Notes: a model not told the origin generated them from the letters alone. Numbered from the stretch's first letter, positions 46,757 through 56,087 are shown. The stretch is 64,000 nucleotides of DNA from Endozoicomonas sp965261315 (GCA_965261315.1 CBDHDM010000052.1:72867-136866), one strand, 5' to 3'. Numbers and translations: made by a program.

Positions 46757-47056
46757 ATGTCAACAAAGAACCATAACGCACATTCAAAGAGCCTTCAGCC
46801 AATAAAGAGTCATGCATCAACATCCATCATCACCTGCCCGGATTGCATGCACCACGCCATTGAAACAATGCCCCAGGATGCTTGTGTTTATCTCTACGAA
46901 TGCAAAAGCTGCCAGAAACTGATTACACCACAACAGGGCGACTGTTGCGTTTTCTGTTCACACGGAAACAACCCCTGCCCAACATCACAGCGGGACAAAA
47001 AGGCCTACGCTGAAATGCCCCCATTCTCGGAAGACATAGCTGCCAATCACCTATGA
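46757..47056 (+). CDS. GDCCVxC-type small cysteine-rich protein
   Basis: The protein (99 residues from the ATG at 46757) has a CPDCMHHAIETMP pair, an ECKSCQKLI pair, and QGDCCVFCSHGNNPCP, matching GDCCVxC domain proteins. These are often found near metal and mercury resistance genes, where they are thought to bind metal. The chosen start has a strong ribosome binding site (AGGAG) and is better than the ATG at 46724. The stop overlaps the next start (ATGA), so the two are coupled. Confidence 0.7.
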   Translation: MSTKNHNAHSKSLQPIKSHASTSIITCPDCMHHAIETMPQDACVYLYECKSCQKLITPQQGDCCVFCSHGNNPCPTSQRDKKAYAEMPPFSEDIAANHL

Positions 47057-47565
47057 CCTCTTCCGACAGCCCGGAAAATAAAAGTCCGGAAAGAAAGCCA
47101 TACCCGGATGACGATCCCGTCACCCGTTTTTTACAGGCTCAGGGTTTTGAAGTGTCTGCCTACTATATGGGCAAAACCTCTTTACTCCTGGGTGCTCGCT
47201 TTGAATATCAAGGTTTTGAGATCGTGTATCGGGTGGAAGACGATACACTGATCATGGCTATCTATCGACGCCTGGCTACCAGTGAAAAGAGTGCAGTGAA
47301 AGGGCTAAAAAACAGCTTTGAACCATTTATCTGGTTTTCAGAAAGGCTGATTTATGACATTCCGGAAATTCGATTTATGAGGGGTAATCCAGATGCTTTA
47401 CCAGCCCCAAATGGCAAGGGCCTTACCACCGGCAAGCTTCATCGTTTTTATTGCCATATGATGGGAGCAGAGCCAGACCCGGAACCGGGCTGGTATCGCT
47501 TTGAGCTGATAAACTATAAAACCATGCGTCAACGAAAACAGGAAAAAAACGTCAACAAGCTCTAA
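47053..47565 (+). CDS. Hypothetical protein coupled to the GDCCVxC gene
   Basis: The 170-residue protein is soluble, without a signal or membrane segment. Its middle (SAYYMGKTSLLLGARFEYQG, then VYRVEDDTLIMAIYRRLA) suggests a mixed alpha/beta domain. I do not recognise the family. It starts inside the stop of the cysteine-rich protein, suggesting they work together, perhaps in metal or redox handling; that is only inference. Confidence 0.6.
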   Translation: MTSSDSPENKSPERKPYPDDDPVTRFLQAQGFEVSAYYMGKTSLLLGARFEYQGFEIVYRVEDDTLIMAIYRRLATSEKSAVKGLKNSFEPFIWFSERLIYDIPEIRFMRGNPDALPAPNGKGLTTGKLHRFYCHMMGAEPDPEPGWYRFELINYKTMRQRKQEKNVNKL

Positions 47566-47638
47566 AATCTATTGTTAATCAATGACTATTGCTGCCGTTA
47601 TTAAAAGAAGTAATCTTTAAAAAAGTACCGCCATCGCA

Positions 47639-47935
47639 ATGAAAGTCAGAAAAACCCTGATTTTTCCACTGGAAAACCAAGCTCCTGAGAACTTGACCAG
47701 AAATTCGCTGCTTTACCGTGCAGCCAACTGGCTGGAAACCGCCATGCGTACTTTACAGGAACATAAAGAAGCAGAAAAAAGAACAGAGTATTCTTCAGTG
47801 GATAACCAGCGTATCACTCCACCAAGGCACTTCGCCTTTCGGCGATACCTTATGAAGTCCAGATGCTTTCTGCCTGTCAGAGGACGCTTACCCGTCTGCA
47901 CCAACCTTAGACGCATGGGTCCTCACCACTGGTAA
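47639..47935 (+). CDS. Doubtful small hypothetical protein
   Basis: A 98-residue frame starts MKVRKTLIFPLENQAPENLT. The first 55 residues look plausible as a small helical protein, but the C-terminal part (RYLMKSRCFLPVRGRLPVC) is rich in Arg and Cys and overlaps the end of the DUF481 gene. It may be a real short gene with a read-through tail, or chance. Confidence 0.25.
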   Translation: MKVRKTLIFPLENQAPENLTRNSLLYRAANWLETAMRTLQEHKEAEKRTEYSSVDNQRITPPRHFAFRRYLMKSRCFLPVRGRLPVCTNLRRMGPHHW

Positions 47936-48951
47936 CCAATCCCCATCTTGACTCGACTATCTATTTTTTGCGTTTTATCAACCGGGTCACTGTCATAATC
48001 CAAAATATGCGTCAGATTCCAGGTAATATGATCGGTCAATCCAATTTTTATTCCCTGGTTAACATTAACCAGTGTCGTTGACTGCTTTAATCGGAAGAAC
48101 GTTCTGCTATTAGCAAAATACTCCCAGTTATTAATGATTCGTGTTCGGTAGTTAAAGACCCAGGTCAACGCATAATCCCGCTGCGACTCATTCGTCTTAT
48201 AATCCTCCCAGAGCTTACTGATACCCCCACTGGTTTTCAGTGCCCCTTCTGCGGTTTCCCAAAAGCGATAACCCAGTGTGCCACCCAGCGATGTCCGGGT
48301 TCTCAAGTCCTCATCAGAATCATATTCCTGCTCTGCAGCACCCTGCACAAACCAGTGTTCATCGAGATAGCGACTGTATGAATAGCCGACCTTCCACTCA
48401 GAGTTTTTAACACCGTCATCATCTTCAGCTTCGATATCCCAGTAGAAGGCGTTTTTATTCCACTGGTCATCAATATTGAGTTTACCTTCAACACCAATCA
48501 ACAGCTCATCATCATTGCCGGATTTACTATCCAACGTAGCAACCAGGTTACCTCCCAGTTCCCAGGTATCCGCAATAACTGGCTTCTCAATATGGATAGC
48601 AGCAACAGGCCAGACGGCAGAAAATGAGCGTTTTCGCCCATTCTCATCGATTACTGTAACTCCGGTTTCCTGCCCCTCAAACTGCCTTAATCTGGCCTCT
48701 TCTTCACCAATAAGGCTGACCCAGAATGTTTTATCTGAGTCCAGGGCAGTCACGTAGCGCCAATCCAGCTCAATAGTACCGGCATATTTGGTTTGCAGGC
48801 TTAGTTTGCCAGAATCCAGCTTCATGATGTCGCCAGACAAAACATCGCCATTGTTCATCCAGACAGTATCAGACCAAGCCGGGTTTATGAAAAACAGACA
48901 CAATACCCCCAGCAATCTGAACAAGCAGCGAAGGCTCCTTTGGAGCAACAT
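47923..48951 (-). CDS. DUF481 outer membrane protein
   Basis: The 342-residue protein (from the ATG at 48951, MLLQRSLRCLFRLLG) has a signal peptide ending near INPAWSD, followed by a periplasmic N-terminal part (VWMNNGDVLSGDIMKLDSGK) and a long beta-rich region with alternating aromatic residues (EWKVGYSYSRYLDEHWFVQG, GTLGYRFWETAEGAL) ending in an aromatic residue (IGYQW), the outer-membrane barrel signature. DUF481 proteins are barrel proteins of unknown role. A longer start at 48990 is possible but would bury the signal. Confidence 0.85.
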   Translation of the reverse strand: MLLQRSLRCLFRLLGVLCLFFINPAWSDTVWMNNGDVLSGDIMKLDSGKLSLQTKYAGTIELDWRYVTALDSDKTFWVSLIGEEEARLRQFEGQETGVTVIDENGRKRSFSAVWPVAAIHIEKPVIADTWELGGNLVATLDSKSGNDDELLIGVEGKLNIDDQWNKNAFYWDIEAEDDDGVKNSEWKVGYSYSRYLDEHWFVQGAAEQEYDSDEDLRTRTSLGGTLGYRFWETAEGALKTSGGISKLWEDYKTNESQRDYALTWVFNYRTRIINNWEYFANSRTFFRLKQSTTLVNVNQGIKIGLTDHITWNLTHILDYDSDPVDKTQKIDSRVKMGIGYQW

Positions 48952-49144
48952 AGAACGAACTTCCCCCGAACAGGTTTTATCCACCTGCAAAAATCATAAA
49001 TGCGACAGAATCCACAATATTGACTGGCAAATCAATGGTAATTACAGCTATATCTTTTCCTTTCCCATTCCATACTTTTCAAATATCCTGAAACCTATTG
49101 TTTATTCCGTTGTTGAGAGTGATGCTTAAAATGGAGAGTCTGTA

Positions 49145-49459
49145 TTGACTGCCCCCTTTACCCCTTCGGAAATATGGTACCTGCTGAGCAGGATTCCGAA
49201 AGGTAATGTTGTAACCTATGGCCAGCTGGCTGATATGGCCGGTGCTCCCGGTTATGCACGTGTTGTGGGCAATATTCTCAAGCAGCTGCCCGCAGGGACT
49301 GACCTTCCCTGGCACCGTGTAATTAACGGCAAAGGTCAGATTTCTTTTCCAGACGGATCAAGTCGATACAACCTGCAGAAACGCCGGTTGGAACAAGAAG
49401 GCGTGACTATCTCATCCGGAAAAATCAACCTGAAAGCCCACCAGTGGCATGGAGAATAA
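49145..49459 (+). CDS. Alkyltransferase-like protein (ATL, MGMT fold)
   Basis: The 104-residue protein has the MGMT C-terminal DNA-binding domain: IPKGNVVTYGQLADMAG, RVVGNILKQLP and LPWHRVINGKGQIS. The PCHR active-site Cys is replaced by Trp (PWHR), as in ATL proteins, which bind O6-alkylguanine and hand it to nucleotide excision repair. The start is a TTG at 49145 with GGAGAG just before it; no in-frame ATG exists. It overlaps the next gene by 11 bases. Confidence 0.85.
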   Translation: MTAPFTPSEIWYLLSRIPKGNVVTYGQLADMAGAPGYARVVGNILKQLPAGTDLPWHRVINGKGQISFPDGSSRYNLQKRRLEQEGVTISSGKINLKAHQWHGE

Positions 49460-49682
49460 GTACATGGATGGAGCACCTGAAGATATTGCCCTGGCCGTAG
49501 AGATTATTCGCCAGCTTGAAAAGCTGGATTATCCTGAAGAAAGTATTCTCAGAGCGATGATTCATGTATGTCAGGATACTCTCAATAAATTGCCAAACGA
49601 TGAAACCCGGAAACTTTGGCAACAGAAATTGATTATGGAGCTTAGCTCACACCCGAAACCCGAAAGCACGCAGGCCCATTAA
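49449..49682 (+). CDS. Small YbaM-like (DUF2496-type) protein
   Basis: The 77-residue protein includes MDGAPEDIALAVEIIRQLEK, similar in pattern to YbaM/DUF2496 (APEDVKLAVDLI-type openings), then a helical end. Either the ATG at 49449 or at 49464 could start it; the second gives the family-like N-terminus. The function is unknown. It is coupled to the ATL gene by overlap. Confidence 0.5.
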   Translation: MENKYMDGAPEDIALAVEIIRQLEKLDYPEESILRAMIHVCQDTLNKLPNDETRKLWQQKLIMELSSHPKPESTQAH

Positions 49683-49702
49683 GCCTCCTCCATGGTAACC
49701 CG

Positions 49703-50278
49703 TTATAACCAGTCATCATCCGCAGAGGTGGTGTCCTCCAAGTCAAGATTAGTAGCCCTGACCATTACATGAAATGACGCTGTCTCAGGATTGTAATAAT
49801 CAGTTGAATCAGCAGGCAGCTGTGCCATTGCTTGCGCTTCTGGCACTTCACCCGGGTTCTCAGCAGGTGGCGAATACACAACAGTCGCAGGCAAGCCGGA
49901 AGAATCCCCACGGTTATGGCGGGCTATGTGCCCATCAATTTCTACATAGGTATATGCTCTCTTGCAGGAATCCTTTGGACAAGTCAGATACAGCCTTCTG
50001 ATCTCCGGTTTCCTGGAAATATCGTAATCCTCCAGGTTAGACTTTCCGACACATTTTTTCTCAGGACAGCTTCTGTCATGACCAACCCAGCAAGCAGGGC
50101 AAACCACATGCCCGCATCTGGCGACCTTCTTCCCTTTCAGGTAACAGACACGACAGCCAGAGCAGGCCGCCTTAGATTCCAGTAATTGCACAAGGGCACT
50201 ATCACGTGCGCTTTGTTCGGACACAACAGTCCGATGAGCATAATCAGTAATAACAAAGATCGGTAATACAACAGGCAT
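49703..50278 (-). CDS. RING-type zinc finger protein, effector candidate
   Basis: The 191-residue protein has a C3HC4 RING-like array in residues about 39-76: CSGCRVC, then ARCGHVVCPACWVGHDR and CPEKKC. A second zinc-binding segment follows (YLTCPKDSCKRAYTYVEIDG with IARH), recalling the paired fingers of SIAH/TRAF-type proteins. The rest is acidic and disordered. RING domains with C-x-H-x-x-C-x-x-C spacing are the mark of eukaryotic E3 ubiquitin ligases, so a role in a host cell is likely but unproven. It stands alone and convergent with the YbaM-like gene. No signal peptide. Confidence 0.65.
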   Translation of the reverse strand: MPVVLPIFVITDYAHRTVVSEQSARDSALVQLLESKAACSGCRVCYLKGKKVARCGHVVCPACWVGHDRSCPEKKCVGKSNLEDYDISRKPEIRRLYLTCPKDSCKRAYTYVEIDGHIARHNRGDSSGLPATVVYSPPAENPGEVPEAQAMAQLPADSTDYYNPETASFHVMVRATNLDLEDTTSADDDWL

Positions 50279-50362
50279 AAAATTACGCTTTAATATGATT
50301 GAGCCAGAGCTGATGTCACACCATTAGTCTATTGAATGATCATAAAGTTCCTGCCCTCGCAT

Positions 50363-51919
50363 TCAATAATGCCCGTGTTGTTTCAGCAACCGCCCAATAA
50401 ACGACACTAGAAAGATAATTGGCAAGCCCAGCAGTGCAGAGCCAATAAAGAAAACCGGATAATCCAGGGCATCCACAAAAGTGCCTGAATAGCCCGCCAG
50501 CAACTTCGGCAACAAGGTCATCAAAGAACTGAAAATTGCGTACTGCATGGCTGTAAAGGCTCGGTTTGTCAGACTGGATAAAAAGGCGATAAAAGCAGCA
50601 GATGCAAGTCCGCCACTGAGGTTATCCGCAGCAATAACCAGACTGAGATAGAGACTGGAAGGTTCAAGATTGGCTAAAAATGCAAACAAAACGTTAGACA
50701 ACGCCGCCAGCAATGCGCCTACCCATAGGATTCGCATTACCCCATAACGAATAGCAAGCACTCCCCCAAGAAAACCACCAGCGATGGTCATTACCAAACC
50801 AAAAGTTTTAGTAATGGTTGCGATTTGCTCTTTGGTATAACCCATATCGTTATAGAACACATTGGATATCGTCCCCATCACAATATCTGCAATGCGGTAT
50901 GTTCCCACCAGCAGCAATATATAAATGGCTACCTTGCCATATCGCTCAAAAAAGTCAGCAAAGGGCGCTATGTACGTTTCCTGAACCATGCCTCTTGGCG
51001 CCAAATGGATTTTCACCAAAATCCAGGCAATGATGCCTGCAGCAATGATACTGCATGTCAAGCGTCCTGCCCCTACCAGAAAACCGGCCAGAGGGGAGGA
51101 AACCCCTCCATCAACCAGCAATGCCTTCAGTGCATCAAGCGGGTTGGCCAGCTGAGTAAAAGAAACGATGAAGGTGATCGCAGCAAGGGCAAAGAGCAAT
51201 AGAAAACGAAGATAATCAGTGATGCTATTTTGAGACTCAGAAGCACGGTTATTGTTAACGGGTTCTGCCACGATTAATGTGGTGATAATACCAATCAGCA
51301 TAAAGCCAGCCATACAGCGATAGGCCCAGGCCCAGGCCAAATAATCATAATTCCCGTTTTCTGTCATGGTGAACCAGCTCGCCAGGGCTAACGTACCAGC
51401 CCCTGCTACCAACATGCCCACCCGGTAACCTGCAATATAGGCTGATGACATCATCGCCTGTAAGTCATCATCTGCCGCTTCTATTCGGTAAGCATCAATC
51501 ACGATGTCCTGGGTTGCCGAAGAAAACCCCAGCATAACGGCCCCACTGGCAATCCAGAATAATCCATCCACAGGGTTATTGGCCGCCATAAACAGCAAGG
51601 CGCCAATAATGGATACTTGGGATAACAATAGCCATGAACGCCGGCGACCAAGCAAGCCATGCAGTATTGGCAATGGAATACGATCAACCAGCGGGGCCCA
51701 GACAAACTTAAAGGAGTAGCCCAGGGCAGCCCAACTGAAAAATGTCACTGCACTGCGCTCAACACCTGCCTCACGAAGCCAGAGAGACAGACTGCTGAAA
51801 ATCAACAAAATTGGCAGACCTGCTGAAAACCCGAGAAAAAGAAGAGCAATGACCCGGCCATTAAGAAAACTCTTACAGGCATCCCCCCAGCTTTTCGAAG
51901 AATCTGCTGTCAGCCCCAT
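50363..51919 (-). CDS. AmpG-like muropeptide permease (MFS)
   Basis: The 518-residue protein has about twelve to fourteen hydrophobic segments and the AmpG family pattern near the N-terminus: LFLGFSAGLPILLIFSSLSL, WLREAGVERSAVTFFSW, LGYSFKFVWAPLVDRIPLP and LLGRRRSW. AmpG carries anhydro-muropeptides into the cytoplasm during wall recycling and can affect beta-lactamase induction. A second set (VSFTQLANPLDALKALL) follows in the middle. It is a single gene. Confidence 0.8.
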   Translation of the reverse strand: MGLTADSSKSWGDACKSFLNGRVIALLFLGFSAGLPILLIFSSLSLWLREAGVERSAVTFFSWAALGYSFKFVWAPLVDRIPLPILHGLLGRRRSWLLLSQVSIIGALLFMAANNPVDGLFWIASGAVMLGFSSATQDIVIDAYRIEAADDDLQAMMSSAYIAGYRVGMLVAGAGTLALASWFTMTENGNYDYLAWAWAYRCMAGFMLIGIITTLIVAEPVNNNRASESQNSITDYLRFLLLFALAAITFIVSFTQLANPLDALKALLVDGGVSSPLAGFLVGAGRLTCSIIAAGIIAWILVKIHLAPRGMVQETYIAPFADFFERYGKVAIYILLLVGTYRIADIVMGTISNVFYNDMGYTKEQIATITKTFGLVMTIAGGFLGGVLAIRYGVMRILWVGALLAALSNVLFAFLANLEPSSLYLSLVIAADNLSGGLASAAFIAFLSSLTNRAFTAMQYAIFSSLMTLLPKLLAGYSGTFVDALDYPVFFIGSALLGLPIIFLVSFIGRLLKQHGHY

Positions 51920-52030
51920 TCAATTTGCTCCATAGCTAATCTTGTTAATTTACGGTGCCATGTCTGTTCTTATCGGTTTTGTTGGCATAAATAAGGTTTA
52001 ACAAAGAAGATAACAGCTTACCCGCAGAAT

Positions 52031-52069
52031 AAAAAACCGTTTTCACTGTATGGTGAAAACGGTTTTTTT
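52031..52069 (-). terminator. yajQ terminator
   Basis: A long stem (AAAAAACCGTTTTCAC with GTGAAAACGGTTTTTT, one imperfect end) and a 6-base loop lies 22 bases after the yajQ stop. The minus-strand RNA would end in a U run. Confidence 0.8.
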
Positions 52070-52090
52070 ATAGAGAACGAATGATAGTAA

Positions 52091-52576
52091 TCAGTCTCTG
52101 AAATTGTTGTACTGCAGCGGCATATTCAAATCAGCCTCTTTGAGGAATGCGATAACCGTCTGTAGATCATCCCTTTTCTTTCCCGTCACACGAACCTGAT
52201 CGCCCTGAATGGCTGCCTGTACTTTCAGTTTTGCATCCTTGATCATCTTGACAATTTTTTTAGCCAGGTCCTTATCCAACCCCTGACGAACCACAACTTC
52301 CTGTTTGACCTGCTTTCCAGAACCGTAGTGTTCCTTCACTTCCAAACACTTAACATCAATACCCCGTTTAACCATTTTGGTTTTCAGCATCTCAACCATT
52401 TGGGCCAGCTGAAAATCAGCATCAGCCGCCAGAGTGATGCCTGTCTCACCACTCTTCTCATAACTGGCATCAACACCACGAAAGTCAAACCGGGTCGTTA
52501 ACTCACGATTGGCCTGGTCAATCGAGTTAACCAGTTCATGCATATCCACTTCAGAGACAATGTCAAATGAAGGCAT
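52091..52576 (-). CDS. yajQ: YajQ family nucleotide-binding protein
   Basis: The 161-residue protein matches YajQ over its full length: MPSFDIVSEVDMHELVNSID, NRELTTRFDFRGVDASYEKS and VTGKKRDDLQTVIAFLKEAD. The fold is a pair of ferredoxin-like domains; the Xanthomonas and Pseudomonas members bind cyclic di-GMP. A GGAGAT ribosome binding site precedes the ATG. Confidence 0.95.
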   Translation of the reverse strand: MPSFDIVSEVDMHELVNSIDQANRELTTRFDFRGVDASYEKSGETGITLAADADFQLAQMVEMLKTKMVKRGIDVKCLEVKEHYGSGKQVKQEVVVRQGLDKDLAKKIVKMIKDAKLKVQAAIQGDQVRVTGKKRDDLQTVIAFLKEADLNMPLQYNNFRD

Positions 52577-52751
52577 AGCGGATGATCTCCTTAAGAAATC
52601 GAAAAAATAATTAACAACTGTTTATACCCAATTGTATCCAGAATTGTATTCGAAAGACCATGGAGAAAATCAATACACCAACGACAAGGTTCAGGCTCAA
52701 TACGCTTATTGACGCTAACAGAACCGTCAGGTTCTGTCGGGTACACTCATT

Positions 52752-52967
52752 TCACTGATCTTTACCTTTGAGCCTGAAGCCAATCTTTACAGTGACCTGC
52801 CAATGGGCAATCTTGCCATTCTCAATATGCCCCCGCTGTTCAACCACTTCAAACCAACCCATATGCTCTACAGTCATGCCTGCTGCAGCAATCGCATTCT
52901 GAATAGCATCATCACTACTGACCGTCGAGCTACCCACCAGTTCAGTCAATTTATAGGTATGAGTCAT
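52752..52967 (-). CDS. Dodecin
   Basis: The protein (71 residues from the ATG at 52967) has the dodecin sequence: YKLTELVGSSTVSSDDAIQN, MGWFEVVEQRGHI and HWQVTVKIGFRL. Dodecins form 12-mer shells that bind flavins and, in some cases, coenzyme A. I reject the longer frame starting at 53081, because it has 38 extra residues unlike the family and overlaps panE. GGGAGAAAGAAA precedes the chosen ATG. Confidence 0.92.
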   Translation of the reverse strand: MTHTYKLTELVGSSTVSSDDAIQNAIAAAGMTVEHMGWFEVVEQRGHIENGKIAHWQVTVKIGFRLKGKDQ

Positions 52968-53079
52968 TTTCTTTCTCCCATGCGTGTGTAAAAAAAGCTG
53001 TAAAACACCAACTGTTTGAGTATAGGCAGCAAATGGTAGACTCGACGGCTCTTGAGCCCCTGATGGAACACAGACATTC

Positions 53080-53997
53080 ATGTACGCTGATTACTGGTAT
53101 ATTTTAGGCGCTGGCAGTATCGGCTGCCTCTGGGCTGCCAGCCTTTGCCAGAAAGGGAAGGTTCCCTACCTGATTCTTAGAAATAGCAACTACCAGCAGC
53201 TAAACAAAAGTCATACTCCCCTCACACTGATGACAGCCGAGCAAAGTACTCAATACCGTGTAAACGTGACCTCTCCTGAAACACTGCATGCCCCTGTTAA
53301 CCGGCTGATTGTCTGTACAAAAGCTCAAAATGCACTGGAAGCAATCAACAGCATAAAATCACACCTGACAGAGCGCTGCCAGATTCTGCTTTTACAAAAT
53401 GGAATGGGAAGCCAGCAGGCTATCTGCAACGCTTTCCCTGCTCAGACAGTCTGGGCCGGATCAAGCACGGATGGTGCTTATTTGTCAGCACCCTTTGAGG
53501 TAAACCATGCTGGCCAGGGACAAACCTGGATTGGTCCAATGAAGGCCCATCCAGTAGAAGCGTCAAATGGCTTTGATGATCTGCTCCATAACTTCAGGCT
53601 CCAGGTCAGCCTGTATGACAATATCGAACAAAAGTTATGGGAAAAACTGGCAATCAACTGCTGTATTAATGGCCTTACGGCACTGTTCAACTGTCGAAAT
53701 GGTGAACTACTGGACAATGGTGAGAAACAGACTTGGCTTGATCAGTTAATTGCTGAAACCAGTAGGGTTCTGGCTGCACTTGATATTGATACTCCATTAC
53801 TGCAAGAGCGCGTTTACGGTGTTTGCCAGAGCACAGCCAACAACATCTCTTCAACCTGTCAGGATGCACGCCAGGGAAGAGCAACCGAGCTTCCTTTCAT
53901 TAACGGCTTTCTGATCAACAAAGCCCATGCTTTGGACATTCCTGTGGACAACCATCAAAAACTGATGGATCAATTGAGAGCCTCAGGTATCCAATAG
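53080..53997 (+). CDS. panE: 2-dehydropantoate 2-reductase
   Basis: The 305-residue protein has the N-terminal Rossmann motif YILGAGSIGCLWAASL, the CTKAQNALEAI segment with the catalytic Lys, LLLQNGMGSQQ, and WEKLAINCCINGLTAL typical of ketopantoate reductases. It reduces ketopantoate to pantoate with NADPH for pantothenate and CoA synthesis. The start ATG overlaps the dodecin upstream region, with divergent orientation. Confidence 0.88.
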   Translation: MYADYWYILGAGSIGCLWAASLCQKGKVPYLILRNSNYQQLNKSHTPLTLMTAEQSTQYRVNVTSPETLHAPVNRLIVCTKAQNALEAINSIKSHLTERCQILLLQNGMGSQQAICNAFPAQTVWAGSSTDGAYLSAPFEVNHAGQGQTWIGPMKAHPVEASNGFDDLLHNFRLQVSLYDNIEQKLWEKLAINCCINGLTALFNCRNGELLDNGEKQTWLDQLIAETSRVLAALDIDTPLLQERVYGVCQSTANNISSTCQDARQGRATELPFINGFLINKAHALDIPVDNHQKLMDQLRASGIQ

Positions 53998-54111
53998 ATC
54001 AGCACCTAAGCTATCAGACCTACGCTGAGGCTGTTGGTCTGTATACAGGTCATTTATAATCCCCGCACAAAATAAAAGTTCGCGACCAAGCCTGTAACTT
54101 CCGGAATAACC

Positions 54112-55008
54112 ATGAAAGTATCCTATACGCTGCCTGACAACCTGAGCCCAGTTCTGCGAGACCAGATACAGAACGCCATAGAAACCAATGTTCGTCAGGC
54201 TCTGGCGGAAGATCTGGGTTCCGGAGATATTACAGCTTCACTGATTCCGCAGACGCAGCAGTCGGTGGCCAGAATCATCTGCCGGGACCATGCCATTATC
54301 TGTGGGCGCCCCTGGTTTGATGAAGTTTTTCGTCAAATTGATCCTGCTGTTCAGCTGGAATGGCATATGGAAGAAGGTGAGCGAGTTGAGCCCAACCAGG
54401 TTCTAGTGGTTCTTAAAGGATCAGCCCGAAGCCTGCTGACCGGCGAGCGCGCTGCCATGAACTTCCTGCAAACCCTGTCTGGCACCGCAACCCGCTGTCA
54501 GCACTATGCTAATCTGGTCAGTAATACTGAAGTCAAATTACTGGACACCCGCAAGACCCTTCCAGGCCTGCGGATTGCCCAGAAATACGCGGTTGCTGCC
54601 GGGGGCTGTCACAATCATCGAATCGGACTTTTTGATGCCTTTTTAATCAAGGAAAATCATATCGCTGCCTGTGGTGGTATCGCCCGGACAGTGACTAAAG
54701 CTCGCGAGATTGCACCAGGCAAGCCGGTAGAAATAGAAGTGGAGACGATGGAAGAGTTCAACGTGGCCAGGGAGGCCGGAGCCGATATCATCATGCTTGA
54801 TAACTTCCCACTGGCGCAGCTGGCCGAGACTGTCCGGCTGAACAGGGACCTTCCCGGAAAAGCCCCAAAACTGGAAGCCTCTGGCGGTATTAATGATCAG
54901 ACCCTGGTGCCCATCGCAGAAACCGGGGTAGATTTCATCTCCATTGGCACACTGACAAAAGACTGCCAGTCTGTGGATCTTTCCATGCGAATGGTTGAGC
55001 AGCTTTGA
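54112..55008 (+). CDS. nadC: Nicotinate-nucleotide pyrophosphorylase (carboxylating)
   Basis: The 298-residue protein has the quinolinate phosphoribosyltransferase motifs: ALAEDLGSGDITASLIP, LDTRKTLPGLRIAQKYAV, HNHRIGLFDAFLIKENHI and EASGGINDQTL. It makes nicotinate mononucleotide from quinolinate and PRPP in NAD synthesis. It is followed after 32 bases by galE on the same strand. Confidence 0.95.
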   Translation: MKVSYTLPDNLSPVLRDQIQNAIETNVRQALAEDLGSGDITASLIPQTQQSVARIICRDHAIICGRPWFDEVFRQIDPAVQLEWHMEEGERVEPNQVLVVLKGSARSLLTGERAAMNFLQTLSGTATRCQHYANLVSNTEVKLLDTRKTLPGLRIAQKYAVAAGGCHNHRIGLFDAFLIKENHIAACGGIARTVTKAREIAPGKPVEIEVETMEEFNVAREAGADIIMLDNFPLAQLAETVRLNRDLPGKAPKLEASGGINDQTLVPIAETGVDFISIGTLTKDCQSVDLSMRMVEQL

Positions 55009-55040
55009 GTAAAAAAGGACACCATGAACAGGGAGAGAGC

Positions 55041-56057
55041 ATGAGCAAAATTCTGGTAACCGGTGGCGCAGGCTATATTGGCAGCCACACCTGTGTTGAG
55101 CTCCTGAACGATGACTACGAGATCATTGTTCTGGATAATCTCAGTAACAGCAGTGAGGAGTCCCTGAGACGGGTTCAGGAGATCACTGGTAAAACAGTGG
55201 AGTTTGTGAAAGGGGATATTCGTGACCATGAACTCTTGACTACGCTGTTCAGCAATCATGAAATATCGGCTGTTATCCACTTCGCAGGCCTGAAAGCCGT
55301 GGGTGAGTCCGTCTCCATACCTCTGGCTTACTACGATAACAATGTGCATGGAACACTGGTATTGCTGGAAGCCATGAAACAGGCCAATGTAAAAACCCTG
55401 GTCTTCAGCTCTTCAGCCACAGTGTATGGTGACCCTGCCAGCCTACCCATAAGTGAACACTTCCCAACCTCGGCAACCAACCCCTACGGGCGATCCAAGC
55501 TGATCATTGAGGAAATACTTCAGGATCTTCACGTTTCTGACAACAGCTGGCGTATCGCGTTGCTGCGCTACTTTAATCCGGCAGGCGCTCATCCTTCCGG
55601 GAAAATTGGTGAAGACCCTAACGATATTCCCAACAACCTGATGCCTTATATCTCCCAGGTGGCCATTGGCAAACTGGAAAAGCTCAGTGTCTTTGGCAAT
55701 GACTACCCTACTCATGATGGAACAGGTGTACGTGACTACATCCATGTGGTTGATCTGTCCATCGGACATGTTCGGGCCATTGAAAGGCTGCAACAAGCCA
55801 AAGGCATCCATACCTGGAACCTGGGCGTTGGCAAAGGTTACAGCGTACTGGAAATGGTTGCCGCTTTTGAAAAATCCTCAGAACGGCCAGTGCCTTATCA
55901 GATTGCCCCTAGGCGCTCCGGTGATATTGCTGCCTGTTATGCCAACCCAGAAAAAGCCTTGAAGGAGCTGGGTTGGAAAGCTGAAAAAGGGCTAGAGGAT
56001 ATGGTTTCTGACAGCTGGCGCTGGCAGTCCAACAATCCTAACGGTTATCACAGTTAA
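55041..56057 (+). CDS. galE: UDP-glucose 4-epimerase
   Basis: The protein (338 residues from the ATG at 55041) has the NAD-binding VTGGAGYIGSHTCVEL, the catalytic region FSSSATVYGDP and NPYGRSKLIIEEIL (Y-x-x-x-K), and the RYFNPAGAHPSGKIGEDP segment of GalE. It interconverts UDP-glucose and UDP-galactose for surface polysaccharides. I chose 55041, preceded by AGGGAGAG, over the in-frame ATG at 55005, which would add 12 residues and overlap nadC. Confidence 0.95.
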   Translation: MSKILVTGGAGYIGSHTCVELLNDDYEIIVLDNLSNSSEESLRRVQEITGKTVEFVKGDIRDHELLTTLFSNHEISAVIHFAGLKAVGESVSIPLAYYDNNVHGTLVLLEAMKQANVKTLVFSSSATVYGDPASLPISEHFPTSATNPYGRSKLIIEEILQDLHVSDNSWRIALLRYFNPAGAHPSGKIGEDPNDIPNNLMPYISQVAIGKLEKLSVFGNDYPTHDGTGVRDYIHVVDLSIGHVRAIERLQQAKGIHTWNLGVGKGYSVLEMVAAFEKSSERPVPYQIAPRRSGDIAACYANPEKALKELGWKAEKGLEDMVSDSWRWQSNNPNGYHS

Positions 56058-56087
56058 TCATCCTTCTGAAAAAAGCTAAAAGAAGGG

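Noticed and set aside
47053..47565. Type III secretion regulator of the LcrR type
   Set aside because: Size and soluble character would fit, but I see no specific motif and no secretion genes nearby.
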